The translations under genes and the position numbers were made by a program. The notes under the pieces were generated by a model. It did no database searches and was not told the DNA's origin. It saw nothing but the letters and a program-made list of their open reading frames with translations. Of a stretch of DNA of 64,000 bases, positions 1-12,739 are shown piece by piece. Source of the DNA: Paramarasmius palmivorus (Eukaryota; Basidiomycota; Agaricomycetes; Agaricales; Marasmiaceae); contig JAYKXP010000033.1 in the NCBI GenBank assembly GCA_037176845.1, forward strand, positions 310,001 to 374,000, read 5' to 3'. Positions within the stretch are counted from its first letter, which is position 1. Each line of letters opens with the position of its first letter.

Positions 1-937
1 TTCTGATGAGGTATGATTCGAGGTGTTACGACTTCTAAATGACGCGTTCATGGATTACAAGCACGTCATAATACTTTGAAAATCCAGTTTAGCTTCACGG
101 TATACGGTTCGAGGTTGAAATCGCATGTATCAACTCTCATGAAACGATGAAAGCCGAATTCTTCGCCAATGTTATTGGTGAAAGATGTCGTTCTTAATCG
201 CTTGAACGTAGTATCAGTGATACGAGAAGTTCGCGATTAAGTCGATTTGTAGAGATTGGCACCTTGCTGAAGTTGTTGTGGTAGCAGGAACCACCGTTTT
301 CGTGAAATTAGTGATGAGGTATTTGGTTCTGGTGAAGTTCACGCTTATTGGAAATAACAGATGCTCGCGGTTGATTCGATTGCACTCCGTTGATTTTAGA
401 GATCCCATAGCTTGACGCTGTCAATGGATAAGTAACGGTAATATTCTTCAACCAGAGCGATTATCCTATAGATTCTTGTATCAAAAAGCTATCTGGGAAA
501 TCATCTTCCGGACGAGGAGTGGGATCTTTTGTCATACCGTCATCAGGTTCACTCGTCTTAGCAGTTGCCACGATTCTAGATATTTATGCTGGACAAGTCG
601 ATTACATTTTGTTGGTCTAGCCTGAGAGTCAAGCTCGTCAGAAACCACCGTAACATATGATTGAGACTGCGAGGATACTTTGTGATAGTGATATGTACCA
701 CTATCTACTTTACGACCAAGTTCACTCATAGGTGATCTATATACTACCCTTAAGACGTTCATGTCGATTGAACTCGGTTAATGTAGAGACAACGTCGTAA
801 ATATCATGCTTTCTGCACAAGTATTCCTCAAGATCGGCATGGTCCTTATACCTGTATAACTTGAAGCTTCGATTGGAAGCACCAGCAGTGGGTGACAAGC
901 GGTCTTCGCGCTAAGGAAGATTACATATAAGGGTCAA
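1..937. repeat. Duplicated 5' flank of F-box gene (copy 1)
   Basis: No gene is recognised here. The stretch is a diverged copy of about 6440-7260: both contain the run GATGAAAGCCGAATTCTTCG, a GATGCTCGCGGTT block and the same approach to the next F-box gene. It therefore marks the left part of a segmental duplication of about 6.3 kb. The small reading frames inside it are not shared between the copies, so it is probably promoter or intergenic DNA. Confidence 0.7.
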
Positions 938-1067
938 ATGTCGCGTATCATCGAGGTTTGTCACTTGACGGAACAGCTGACTTGGGGCGCGTCATTTGTT
1001 ACCGCGGAAATCGCCGGGCGTCTAGAACACGCAATCGTCGCTCGCATCTTGATCAAAGACCACCACC

Positions 1068-2881
1068 ATGTTTCTCAGGTATGTCTTTCAAATGTTTTGT
1101 ACAATCAATCTGGATATATGACTGGATCTAGGCCAAACGATGACGATACTTGCGACACTCCCGAGAGTCTTTCACCAGAACTCATCGATCTGCTTCGCTC
1201 AGGAAATCCACCAGAGGCCGAGGACCATCAGTATGCGAGAGGCGTTGTGGAACAACTTGACGGAAAGATATCGGAATACGGCCAGGCTATCACCGATCTC
1301 CACGCGCAGATTCGAATTGTCGAGGGAAAGAAAGCCAGCCTTGAACGGAAACGCGCACATTTTCGAGCTCTGATATCGCCAATCCGCCGTATTCCACCCG
1401 AAATCTTGACATCTATCCTCTTCCTCTCGTTACAAAGAAGATACGGAGAAAACGTATTCTGGGTCGAAACTCGTTCATGCACTCTCCAGTTCGGCCAAGT
1501 ATGCGCCTATTGGAGACGTATCGTGTCCTCTACGCCACAACTTTGGGCGGTGATGACTGTTTCTGCGAACAAAGACCATCCGAATGTCAAGCACATCTTT
1601 AATCATCACCTGGAGCGTGCAAACGATGCTGCATTTTACCTCTCGCTTAACATCGAGAAACAGGCGGCAAAATCAGCCTACATGGCACTCCTGATTGAAA
1701 GGAGGCACCTGTGGAGAGCGTTACATTTGTGGGGCGAATATCGACATGTTATTCCGTTTATTCAAGGCCTGGAGAGGTTACCCCATGCGCTCACGGTTCA
1801 GAAACTTGATATTGATTCAGGGATACCAGATAGCGGAGCGACACGACTGCCCGATGTTGCGACGCACGACTATTTGGAGGAGATACTACAATTCATCCAG
1901 ACGAAATGTCCCGATCTTCGGTGCCTCTCCCTTAACATTCTAACATGGTCGGGTCGACGTCCTATCCCACATTCCTCGTTCCTCTGTCAGCTTACCTCCA
2001 TCGACCTCTCCCTTCCCATCGATATCATGCTCAACATCGTGAATTATCATAGGAATACGCTAATTTCCGCACGACTAACTGTCCACCGGAACCTGCGTCA
2101 CGATTACATCGATTCTGAGATGGGAGCTATCGATGCAGTACATGATCTGGGGAAAATCTCACTCCCTTGTATTCAAAATCTCACAGTCAGCGTCGTGTAT
2201 AGCAAAGGATCTACTTCTCTATCGAACCGACATGCTGCCGCCCTCTTGGACAGCATTTCAGAAACGCCGTTATTGCAATGCCTTGTGTTCCAGGGCATCG
2301 CTCATGATCCATACTATTCAAGCCATTCGCGCTGCGCCGAACGATTGGAACTGTTTACGTCGATTCTCGGCTTCATCCATAGGTCGTGCGCCAATCTATA
2401 TGCCCTCGAGTTGAATGATCTTCCATTGGACGACGTGGAGGTCATTCAGGTGCTTCAAGGATTGTCACGGTTGAAGCATCTTGTGTTCCGAGCATATGAC
2501 TCGTCACTTTCATTCACTACTCTTAGCTCGAAGTTCATGAAGAGCATGACTCTTAAAAAGAGTGCTGAAGGTGAGGTATCAGTTGCTGCATGGATACTAA
2601 TGGCTAATATAGAACTTTCAGATCCCGATTTAGTCCCTGGGCTGACATACCTTTCATTGGAGTTTCCCCGCTCGTCCTCGTCGATTCTGCCTGGCGGTCT
2701 TGATATCTCCGAGATATCCGCTATGCTAGAATCCCGGGTAGGGACTCTATTGTCAGTTTCTTTGGTTTTCTATGGCGCACCGTCCCAAGCAGAGTTGGAG
2801 GTGCTATCTAAGCCCAGTATGTTTCTGAAATTAAGAAATGGTCGGAAATGGGATCCTGTTTATTTGAGGTACAAAGAATAG
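1068..2881 (+). CDS. F-box-like protein, array gene 1 (3 exons, 569 aa)
   Basis: Probable F-box adaptor, a substrate receptor of an SCF ubiquitin ligase; the substrate is unknown. I place the start at the ATG at 1068 (context CACCACCATG), giving an 11-nt first exon (Met-Phe-Leu-Arg across the junction), intron 1079-1131, exon 1132-2570, intron 2571-2621 and exon 2622-2881. A longer open frame begins at 938, but it only reads through intron 1, whose splice sites and 11-nt exon recur in paralogues. Residues 36-80 form a charged coiled coil. The F-box core lies at about 85-145, with SPIRRIPPEIL, a CAYWRRIV motif and STPQLWAVM. A leucine-rich C-terminal part follows. The last intron is 51 nt, in frame and free of stops, so retention would insert 17 residues. 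The first 400 bp are virtually identical to the gene at 7377. Binding to Skp1 is inferred from the motif only. Confidence 0.85.
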
Positions 2882-3210
2882 TTTGATACATCCATGTCAC
2901 TCGTTGTATTCGAAGATCGTTGCAAATTATTCATTCCAAATTATTCATTCCACGCCAATTAGAAACTGTCTCTGGACCGAAACGCAGTGCGGCCCCATAT
3001 GTCATGGTGCCATTTGCTCAGGAACAGCACAAACAGAATACTTGATGCTGAAAGTTCTTTTTCTATCAGTACGTATATGAGATTGTGAAACATTGAATTC
3101 ACTCCCCTGGTCGAGAGCAGCGATCAATTCAGGTGACGCGTTATCGCGGCAATCGCCGGAACAAGAAGACCGTGCGATCGTTGTTCGCTTCTTGATCAAA
3201 GACTACTACC

Positions 3211-4988
3211 ATGTTTCTTAGGTATGACTCTCCTTTCATTTCCACCATATACCTGAATATCCTATTTGATGTAGGCCAAGCGACGATGATATTTGCGACA
3301 CTTCCGACCGTTCTTCACCGGAACTCATCCATTTGCTTCGTTCAGGAAATCCACCCGAGGCCGAGGATTATCAATACGCCAGGGGTGTCTTGGAACAACT
3401 TGACGGGAAGATATCTGAATACGCCGACACTATTGCTAATTTGCATGACCAGATTCGAGTTCTCGAGAAGAAAAAGGCCATCCTCGAACGGAAATCTGCT
3501 CATTTTCGATCGCTGACGTCCCCAATCCGTCGCATTCCACCCGAAATCTTGTCATACATCCTCCTCTCGTTACTGAGAAAGTACCCTTCATTCGGAAATA
3601 TGTTTTGGAGCTCCGGAGCTTATCCATATCCATCTACTCTCCGGTTTAGCCAAGTATGCGCATACTGGAGACGTATTGTGCGCTCTACACCACAGCTGTG
3701 GGCGGTGATGAGCGTTGCCATGGACAAAAGCCATCGGTTCGCCGGAAGCATATTCAATCATTACCTAGAGCAAGCCAAAGATGCTGCCTTGCACCTCACA
3801 CTTGACATCGAGGGAACAAAGGCCGGGAAATCAGCTCTCATTTCGCTCTTGATTCAAAGGAGGCACTTGTGGAGGACCTTATGCTTGAATGGCCAATATG
3901 AGCGTGTTATTCCGGTTATTCAACGGATGCGAAGGTTTCCCGAGAAGCTCACGGTTCAGGAACTCGATATTGATTTAAGGCCACCGGAGAAAAATCTTGA
4001 AGATCTTGAAGATCATCTGGGGGATATACTACAGTTTATCCAGAGGAAATGTCCTGACCTTCGGTGCCTCTCCCTTAACATCCCAACGTGGTCGGATCGG
4101 TGGTCTATTCTTCATTCCTCGTTCCTCCGCCAGCTTACTTCCCTCGACCTCTCCCTTCCCATCGATATCATGCTCAGCATCATGATTTATAACACCAATA
4201 CCCTAATTTCTGCACGACTAGATGTCCACCGGAACTTCTACATCAATTCCGAGAAGGAAGCTATCAATGCAGTACGCCGTCTGGGGAGAATATCACTCCC
4301 TTGTATTCGAAATCTCACCATCAGCATCGTATATAGCAGAAGATCTACTTCCCTATCATTACAACATACTGCAGCCCTTCTCGACAGTATCTCAGAAACG
4401 CCTTTATTGCAATCCCTTGCGCTCCTGGACACCACTTATAGTTTATATCGTGCTCATTTACGTTGCAACGCACGATTGGAACTGTTTGCGTCGATTCTCG
4501 GCTTCATTCATAGGTCGTGCACCAATCTATACACCCTCGAGTTGGGCGACTTTCCGTTGGCAGATGTGGAGGTCATTCAGTTGCTTCAAGAGGTGCCACA
4601 GTTGAAACATCTTGTTGTTCGGGCACATGACTCGTCGCATTATTTCGATACTCTTAGCTCAAAGTTCATAAAGAGCATGACGCTCACACAAAGCGGTGAA
4701 GGTAAGGTATCATTCGCTGCATAGATAACAATAGCTCACATAATACTTACAGACGTCGGTTTAGTCCCCGGCCTGAAATATCTTTCATTAGAGTTTCGCT
4801 ACTACTCGTCCGCGTCGGTTCTGCCTGACGAACTTGTCTCCGAGATATCCGCCATGCTGGAATCCCGGGTAGGGACTCTTTTATCGGTTTCTTTGGTCGT
4901 CCATGGCACACCGTCCAAAGAAGAGTTGGAGGTGCTATCTAAGCCTAGTATGTTTCTGAAAGTAAGAGACAGAATCTTATTGGTTTAG
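3211..4988 (+). CDS. F-box-like protein, array gene 2 (3 exons, 557 aa)
   Basis: Paralogue of the gene at 1068 with the same gene plan: 11-nt first exon at 3211-3221, intron 3222-3274, exon 3275-4701, intron 4702-4752, last exon 4753-4988. The spliced frame starts MFLRPSDDD, then has a coiled coil, SPIRRIPPEIL at the F-box, CAYWRRIVRSTPQLWAVM and a leucine-rich tail ending near FLKVRDR. In this copy the last intron carries a stop, which shows that it must be removed and supports the intron model in the sister genes. Role by family: F-box substrate receptor. Nothing looks broken. Confidence 0.85.
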
Positions 4989-5157
4989 GTTACGAAGAAT
5001 AGTTTAATACATCTATGTCACTCGTTGTATTCGGAGATCGTCGCATTTATTCCGGGATGATTAGAAACTGTCTCTGAACCGTAATGTAGTGTGGCGCCCT
5101 ATAATTTCTTGATACTGAAGCTTATTAGCAAGTCCGTATTGAAAATAGTCGAGAGCA

Positions 5158-5516
5158 GATCAGTTACTGCATGTATACCTATGGCCAATATAAAGCCTTC
5201 AGATGGTAAGTTAGTCCCTGGGCTGCATTATGCTTCGTCGATCTTGCCGGACGGAGTTGTTTCCGAGATATCTTCAATGTTGAAATCTCGGGAACGGACT
5301 TTTGTATCGGGCTCAATGATTTTCTACGTCGCACCGTCCAAGACAGAGTTGGAGTCGCTTACACAGCCTGGCATGGTTATCAACGTAAGTATTACTACTG
5401 TATTACGGGGTCCGGGAATGGTTTTTTTTAGGTTAATCGACCGGGGCTACTCTACGCATTCTGTACTAGGTAGGAATGATCCGTACACTCTCAAAGTAAT
5501 GAGATACATTCACTGA
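5158..5516 (+). pseudogene. Orphan F-box 3' exon
   Basis: Remnant of another array copy. It keeps part of the last intron, the acceptor at 5201-5202 and the last exon, translating from 5203 as DGKLVPGLHY... up to PGMVINV, matching the C-terminus of the sister genes. The whole body with the F-box is absent. Its 3' flank resembles that of the broken copy at 9402-10571, so these two fragments descend from one duplicated unit. Confidence 0.75.
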
Positions 5517-5702
5517 TTAGACGTCTTAGACTCGGACGTGACACTACTGTAGAGGCTACACATTGATCACACTTCTGGGGCATTTGCGTAATTACCCATT
5601 GCGGGTGGTATGGAAAGTTCTCTGGTACGATGATGATTCAATCCGTTCAAAATTGACGCTGGCTACCTACAGGTGATTTAATCTTTCCTCCTATCACGTA
5701 TT

Positions 5703-6231
5703 ATGATGAAGATACTTCTCTCAGGATGTCCCCTCGACTCTGATGAAAACCAATATGTTGAGAACGTCCTCAGGCTGAACAATCTCGAGGAAAGGCTGTC
5801 AGTCTGCAAGACTGAACTCGTCGCGATTGAACAAAGTTATTTGTTCTCAAGGAACGAAACGAGGTATTCGAGTGGAAATCTGAAAGATTTCGGTCGGTTA
5901 AGACGCCCATCCGTCGACTACCCACGGAAGTTTCCACCATCATTTCACTGTTCAAAAATGCCCACGATTCTGTATTGGAAACTCAAGCTTTGATTAACGT
6001 TCCATTCGATCACTCAGACATCATCCGAATACTGCAAGTCGCACCGAAGTTGAGGTATCTTGATTTACAAGAGACTTCTGGTGTACGAGAATTGCCAGCG
6101 ATTTTCACGAGAAAACTATTTGAATCAATGACGTTCGGGGCTGAACTTGAACCAGACGGTATGCTTTACTTGCCTTGCAAGAGATAATAAGTAACATCCT
6201 CGTGTTTCTCAGGTGAACGTCTTGTTCCAAA
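5703..6231 (+). pseudogene. Chimeric F-box pseudogene
   Basis: The 5' part (to about 5940) matches the start of the gene at 11020 (LDSDENQY, NNLEERL) but is frameshifted near 5825. At about 5945 it jumps to sequence matching the 3' part of the gene at 14263 (about 15530-15770: NAHDSVLET, SDIIRIL, YLDLQETSGVRE). The matching last-exon start follows at 6213 and stops early. The F-box core is deleted. This looks like a deletion fusing two neighbouring paralogues. Confidence 0.7.
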
Positions 6232-6439
6232 TCTCAAACGGATTCGCCTCCGGTTGTTTGCGTGAATGGGTTATATGTCAGAGACTCGCGGGTTCGTACA
6301 CGGAGCGTTTGGTAACTTGCTGTAGCAGAACATCGAGTCGTGATGTTTGGTTCGTATACCGAGCGGTACTACCGAGATTTCGGCTCTTTCTTGAATTTGA
6401 TGTGGGGTTCGTTCGTTGGAGCAGAAGGTAGGCGCGCTA

Positions 6440-7260
6440 GCGTTAGTGGACTAGGTGTTGCAACGCGTTCATGGGTTACAAACGCGCATGAATATCCAGT
6501 TTAGCGTCAAGATATACGGTTTAAGGTTGAAATCGTAGGTATCAGTCCTCATGAAACGATGAAAGCCGAATTCTTCGCCAATGTTACTGGTGAAAGATGT
6601 CGTTCTTAATAGTGGTGAGGTATTTGCTTTTGGTGAAGTCTACGATTAGTGTGAGTAACAGATGCTCGCGGTTCATTCGATTGCACTCCGTTGATCGTAG
6701 AGATCACCTGTTTTTGGAAAAGGAGCGGGAGTACTCTTCAACCAGAGCGATTATCCTACAGATTCTTGTATCAAAACGCTATCCGGGAATACATTACACG
6801 GCCAGTGGATGGCGCTGTTGTCATACCGCCATCAGGTACACTCGTCTTAACAGTTGGCACGATTCTAGATATCGTCGCGGTCAGCAGTCGAAGAAAGTAC
6901 CGATTAGCGTCTTTCCCGAACATTTTTTTGCTTTGAATCATCCAAACCAAGACAATGATTGGACGCTATGATCGCGCCTGCGAGGGTACCACTTTAAAAC
7001 GAAGTTCACTCATAGTAGGTGATTTGCATACTATCTTAGACGTTCATCTTGCGCTAGCGGTCAGGTCGATTGAACAGTTTGAACTTGGTTGGTGTAGAGA
7101 CAACCTCGTAAATACTATGCTTTCTCCTCAAGTATTCCGCTAGCTCGGTATGGTTCTTATACCTGTATAACTTGAAGCTGCGATTAGAAGCACTAGCAGT
7201 GGATGACAAGCGGTCTCCGCGTTTAGGAAGGTTATAAGGGTCAAATGTCGCGTATCATCG
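6440..7260. repeat. Duplicated 5' flank of F-box gene (copy 2)
   Basis: Diverged copy of 40-960, lying in the same position relative to the next F-box gene. No independent gene is supported here. Confidence 0.7.
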
Positions 7261-7376
7261 AGGTTTGTCACTTGGCGGAACAGGTGACTTGGTCCGCGCG
7301 TCATTTGTTACCGCGGAAATCGCCGGGCGTCTAGAACACGCAATCGTCGCTCGCATCTTGATCAAAGACCACCACC

Positions 7377-9187
7377 ATGTTTCTCAGGTATGTCTTTCAA
7401 ATGTTTTGTACAATCAATCTGGATATATGACTGGATCTAGGCCAAACGATGACGATACTTGCGACACTCCCGAGAGTCTTTCACCAGAACTCATCGATCT
7501 GCTTCGCTCAGGAAATCCACCAGAGGCCGAGGACCATCAGTATGCGAGAGGCGTTGTGGAACAACTTGACGGAAAGATATCGGAATACGGCCAGGCTATC
7601 ACCGATCTCCACGCGCAGATTCGAATTGTCGAGGGAAAGAAAGCCAGCCTTGAACGGAAACGCGCACATTTTCGAGCTCTGATATCGCCAATCCGCCGTA
7701 TTCCACCAGAAATCTTGTCATATATTCTCCTCTCTTTACAGAGAAGATTCGTGGGAAATTCATTTTGGGGGACCGGAGCTAGGTTCCATGATTCACCTAC
7801 TCTCGACTTCAGCCAAGTGTGCGTCTACTGGAGACGTGTTGTACGCTCTACGCCACAGCTGTGGGCAGTGATGCATGTTTCTGCGGACAAAGATCATCCG
7901 GGTGTCGGATACATCTTTAACCATCACCTAGAACACGCCAAAGATGCTCCTTTTCATCTCACACTTGACATCGGAGGAACCAAGGCGGCAAAATCAGCCT
8001 GCATGTTGCTCCTAATTCAAAGGAGGCACTTGTGGAGGACGTTGCGTTTGATTGGCGAATATCGCCATGTTATTCCGTTTATCGAAGGGCTGGAAAGGTT
8101 ACCCCAGGAGTTCACGGTTCAGAAACTTGATATTGATTCAAAGAATCACGCGGGACGACCACCTGATGTTGCAACACATGACTATTTGGAGGAGATACTA
8201 CAATTCATCCAGACGAAATGTCCCGATCTTCGGTGCCTCTCCCTTAACATCCCAACGTGGTCAGGTCGACGTCCTATCCCTCATTCCTTCCTCTGCCAGC
8301 TTACTTCCATCGACCTCTCCCTTCCCATCGATATCATGCTCAACATCGTGATTTATAATAAGAATACTCTAATCTCCGCACGACTAACTGTCCATCGGAA
8401 CCTGTATCGCGACTACATCGATTCCGAGATGGGAGCTATCGATGCAGTACACCATTTGGGAAAAGTCTCACTCCCTTGTATTCAAAATCTCACAGTCAGT
8501 GTCATGTATAGCATAATATCTACTTCCATATCGCACCGACATGCCGCCGCCCTCCTCGAGAGCATTTCAGAAACGCCGTTACTGCAACGCCTTGTGTTCC
8601 AGGGCAACGCTGATTATCCAAGGCTTTCGCGCTGCGACGAACGATTGGAACTGTTTGCGTCGATTCTCGCCTTCATTCATAGGTCGTGCACCAATCTATA
8701 TGCCCTCGAGTTGGACGAACTTCCATTGGACGACGTGGAAGCTATACAGCTGCTTCAAGGTGTGTCACGCTTGAAGCATCTTGTCGTCCGAGCACATGAC
8801 TCGTCCCGTTCGTTCACTACCCTTAGCTCGGAGCTCATGAAGAGCATGACTCTTACAAAGAGCGCTGAAGGTGATGTGTCAGTTGATTTACGGATACCAA
8901 CGACTAATATGGTACTGTCAGAAGCCGAATTGGTCCCCAACCTGAAATATCTTTCATTGGAGTTTGGCTACTCGTCGTCATCGATTCTGCCGGACGGACG
9001 AGATATCTCCGAGGTATCTGATATGCTGCAATCTCGGGTAGGGACTCTTCTGTCGGGTTCCTTGATCTTCCAGGGCATACTGTCCACGGAAGAGTTGGAG
9101 GCACTTTCTATGCCTGGTATTGCCCTGAGAATCAGAGATAGGTGGAAATGGAATCATAAGAAATTGGAATACGAAGATCGTAACTAA
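7377..9187 (+). CDS. F-box-like protein, array gene 3 (3 exons, 568 aa)
   Basis: Same plan as array gene 1: exon 7377-7387, intron 7388-7440, exon 7441-8870, intron 8871-8921, exon 8922-9187. N-terminal coiled coil, then F-box core (SPIRRIPPEIL, CVYWRRVVRSTPQLWAVM) and a leucine-rich C-terminus. From about 7310 to 7710, intron 1 included, the DNA is virtually identical to array gene 1. After the F-box PPEIL the two diverge clearly. That mosaic suggests recent gene conversion or very recent partial duplication. The 51-nt last intron is again in frame and stop-free. Probable SCF adaptor by family. Confidence 0.85.
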
Positions 9188-9401
9188 CCTAATTGAAAAT
9201 GAAGCGAAACCCAGTGTGGTGACATATGTAACGATGTGATTTGTATAGGAATCGCATGAATGAAATACTTGATGCAGGAGATTTTTCTATCTGTGACTTG
9301 AAGTATGTATGTGAGACTGTGACAGACTCCTTCTTTAGTGTTCCACTGGGGCCAAACATTGCATTCTTCATCTGATATATACGTACAGCAGATTAAATTT
9401 A

Positions 9402-10571
9402 GGCCAAACAACGATGATATTTCCAATACCTCCAAAATATCATCAGAATTCATTGACCTACTTCGCTTCGCTCCAGAACCTCACCAAGTGCGAAGGATGA
9501 CAAATAGGCGAGGGGTGCTGTGCTGTTGAACAGCTCAAAAGAAAAATATCATTCAATGGAAATGTGAATATTTTCGATTTCTGGTGTCACCAATATTTCA
9601 TATTTCCCCTGGAATCCTATCGTACATCCTCTCCCAACGTGGTCAGGTCGACGTCCTATTCCTCGTTCCTCTGCCAGCTTACCTCCATCGACCTCTCTCT
9701 TTCCATCGATATCATGCTCAACATCGTGCTATATGATAGGAATACTCTAATTTCTGCACGGCTAACTGTCCACCGGAACCTGTATCGCGACTACAACGAT
9801 TCCGAGATGGGAGCTATCGATGCAGTACACCATCTGGGAAAAATCTCGCTGCCTTGTATTCGAAATCTCACAGTCAGCGTCATCTATAGGAAAGAATCTA
9901 TTTCCTTATTGAACCAACATGCTACCGCTCTTTTCGACAGTATTTCAGAAACGCCATTATTGCAGTCCCTTGTGTTCCAGGGCACCGTTGAGGATCCATA
10001 CTATCCAAGTCATTCGCGCTGCGATGAACAATTGGTGTTCTTTGCGTTGATTCTTGGCTTTATTCATAGGTCATGCGCCAATCTATATGCCCTCGAGATG
10101 AAAAAACTTCCATTGGACGACTTGGAGGTTATTCAGCTACTTCAAGGAGTGTCACGCTCGAGGCATCTTGTCGTCCGAACATATCACTCGGAGTTCACGA
10201 AAAGGATGACTCTTAAAAAGAGCGCTGAAGGTGAGTTATCAGTTGCTGCATGAATACCAACGGCTAATATGCAACTTTCAGATGCCGATTTAATCCCTGG
10301 GCTGAAATACCTTTCATTGCAGTTTGGCTACTCGTCCCCAATGAGTCTATCGCACGGACTTGATATTCCAGAGATATCCGCTATGCTACAATCTCGGGTA
10401 AGGACCCTTTTGTCATGCTCCTTGACCATATTCCAGGGCATACTGTTCAAGGAAGACTTGGAGGCGCTTTCTCAACCCGGTATGGTTATCAAAGTATGTG
10501 ATACTAAGACGGGGCTTAGGAGTGGGGTTCTGTTAGGTTATATAACAGGGGCTACGCTGCGTATTCTGTAG
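9402..10571 (+). pseudogene. F-box pseudogene with deleted F-box core
   Basis: Starts with a relic of the N-terminal exon (RPNNDDISNT, EFIDLLRF), then loses the coiled coil, F-box and about 150 following residues. It resumes at about 9630 (PTWSGRRP) with a frameshift and continues as the C-terminal half of the family (SLPCIRNLTVS, FIHRSCANLYALE). Intron 10231-10281 is kept and holds a stop; the last exon is 10282-10571. Without the F-box it cannot be a normal adaptor. Confidence 0.8.
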
Positions 10572-11019
10572 TGTTCAGTCACCCACATTTGTACACACTC
10601 TCACAGTGAGACGTCTAACCAGTGAATGTCTGACACTATCAGTCTTTCGGTGATTGCCGAGCTGGGAAAGATAAAACTGCGCTCGTGGCGCCCCTTTGAC
10701 TCAGAACCACCACAACCTCGTATAGGAGCCATGATTTTTAGCCCTGTACGCCGTTTCCTCTCGATAATCCGGGACATTCCTAAGCTTTCGCCCGTGGCGC
10801 TGAGGTATGTACACACTTGCCCCTAGAGACTAGAGGCTTATTCCCTCCTAGCTACGGATTGATCACACTGTGGGGGAATTTGCGTAAATACCCATTGCGA
10901 GTGATATGCAGAGTTCTTAGGTACGACAAAAATTCAACTCTCGCTCAAGATTAACACTGGGTATCTATAGGCAATTCAAACGCGACACTCGAGATAAATC
11001 CTTCTCCCTATCGCGTATT

Positions 11020-12739
11020 ATGACGAAGATACTTCGCTCAGGACGTCCCCTCGACTCTGATGAAAACCAATATGTTGACACCGTCCTTAACAATCTCGAG
11101 GAAAGGTTGTCCGCCTGCAAGACTGAAACTGTCGGTCTTGAAACAAGGTTATCCGTTCTCAAGCAACGAAACGAGGTACTCGAGTGGAAATCTGAAAGAT
11201 TTCGGTCGCTTAAGGCGCCCATCCGTCGACTACCCACAGAAATTCTCTCCGATATTCTGCTATACTCACTAGCGGACACGGGAAGTGTCACCATTCGCCG
11301 GCGTATGCTATATTTCAAGGAATCTCCCCTACATACACTCAAGCTGTGCCAGGTTTGTATGCGCTGGAGACGTGTGGTGCGCTCTACCCCACAGTTATGG
11401 GCAACCATTCGTATGGACTTGGCCTGGATGACATTTACGGAGGCGAAGGCTTCCAAGATACTCAGGTACACCCTCAAGCGTTCTGTTAATGTCCCATTAG
11501 ACATTAATTTACATATACTCGGGAAGACGACCTGTAAGGACTTATCCACCATCATCCTCAATGAGTGCCATCGATGGGGAAAACTTACATTGGAAGGAGC
11601 AGCAGAAGATATCATATGTTTCCTCTCAGCGTTGGAAGACTCTCAGATGTCACTTCCGCTGAGATCGCTGGCCATATCCATCTCGCACGATCCTCGTCAT
11701 ATGGATATCTTCGGGGCAATACTACAGACCATCAAGACGATATGTCCAAGTATTCACTCCCTGAATCTATCACTGCCCCAGCAATCCTCCATAACGAGTC
11801 CAAATCCCGTCTGTTACCCACCGTCTCTTTCCACACTCACGTCGGTGGATCTTTCTCTTCCCTTCGAACTATCATCCGCTATCATGTGGCTAAGTTGGGA
11901 GACCTTAGTGTCTGCTCGACTTTGCATACGTGAGCCTCTGCGATCAAATACGAATCCCGTAGATCAGGATCAGCATGGAACGCAAAATATACACGGGCAC
12001 CGCAAATATTCATTTCCCTTACTCGAAAGCCTTGTGCTTGATCTTGGGTATACAGCTACAAGCGGTACTAGCCCGCACGCAAAGACGATTATGGATAGTA
12101 TGTCAGAAACGCCGCGTTTGCAGGTCATGGAACTACATTTTCAACCAATAATCGTGGACTTCCATGACCCGGAAAGAGAAAAATTGATTTCGTCTCTTTT
12201 GGGGTTTCTTCGAAAGTGCAGCATGGACTCGGTCTCACTCCGAGATCTTCGATTGCTTGACGCCCCATTCAACGACGATGAGGTAGTCAAACTCCTTCAA
12301 GAGATGCGGCATTTGTCACATCTTACAATCCAGGAAAGCTGTAATATTGGCTTATCATTTCACATCCTCACACCGGCATTCATGAACAGAATGACGATTC
12401 ATCCTAGCTCCATGTATGAAGGTACGTAGGACGCGGACCCCTATACAAATCTCACTTATTTACCAACTCATCATAGGGCCAGTGCAGACGAAAGGACCTA
12501 ATCTACTTCCCAATCTGAAGTATATTAACCTGGCCTTCGGCGGCGGACCACTGCCAGATCCCAGTTACTCGCAGATTCGTGGAATGCTCAAATCGCGTCT
12601 AGGAACACTTCTATCTGGCTATATGTTTTTCCGGGACGCGAAATCGCTGGAAGAACTCTCAGTACTATCCCAGCAAGGAATGTTACTCAAAATTCAACAT
12701 AACAGTCGCAGCCACGGAGCATCGAAATTTCTTCCCTGA
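11020..12739 (+). CDS. F-box-like protein, array gene 4, divergent subfamily (554 aa)
   Basis: Exon 11020-12421, intron 12422-12476 (55 nt), exon 12477-12739. The protein has an N-terminal coiled coil (NNLEERL, RLSVLKQRNEVLEWKSERF), an F-box core (KAPIRRLPTEILSDILL, CMRWRRVVRSTPQLWATI) and a leucine-rich rest (IHSLNLSLPQ, LRLLDAPFND, NLLPNLKYINLAF). The 11-nt first exon of the sister genes is not obvious; the ATG at 11020 is used because upstream frames stop. It may be missing a few N-terminal residues or have a 5'-UTR intron. Parent of the 5' part of the chimera at 5703. Probable SCF substrate receptor. Confidence 0.8.

Noticed and set aside
938..1067. N-terminal extension of the first F-box gene from ATG 938
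   Set aside because: It depends on reading through intron 1. The paralogue at 7240 has a different, shifted frame there, and the 11-nt exon model is supported by four genes.
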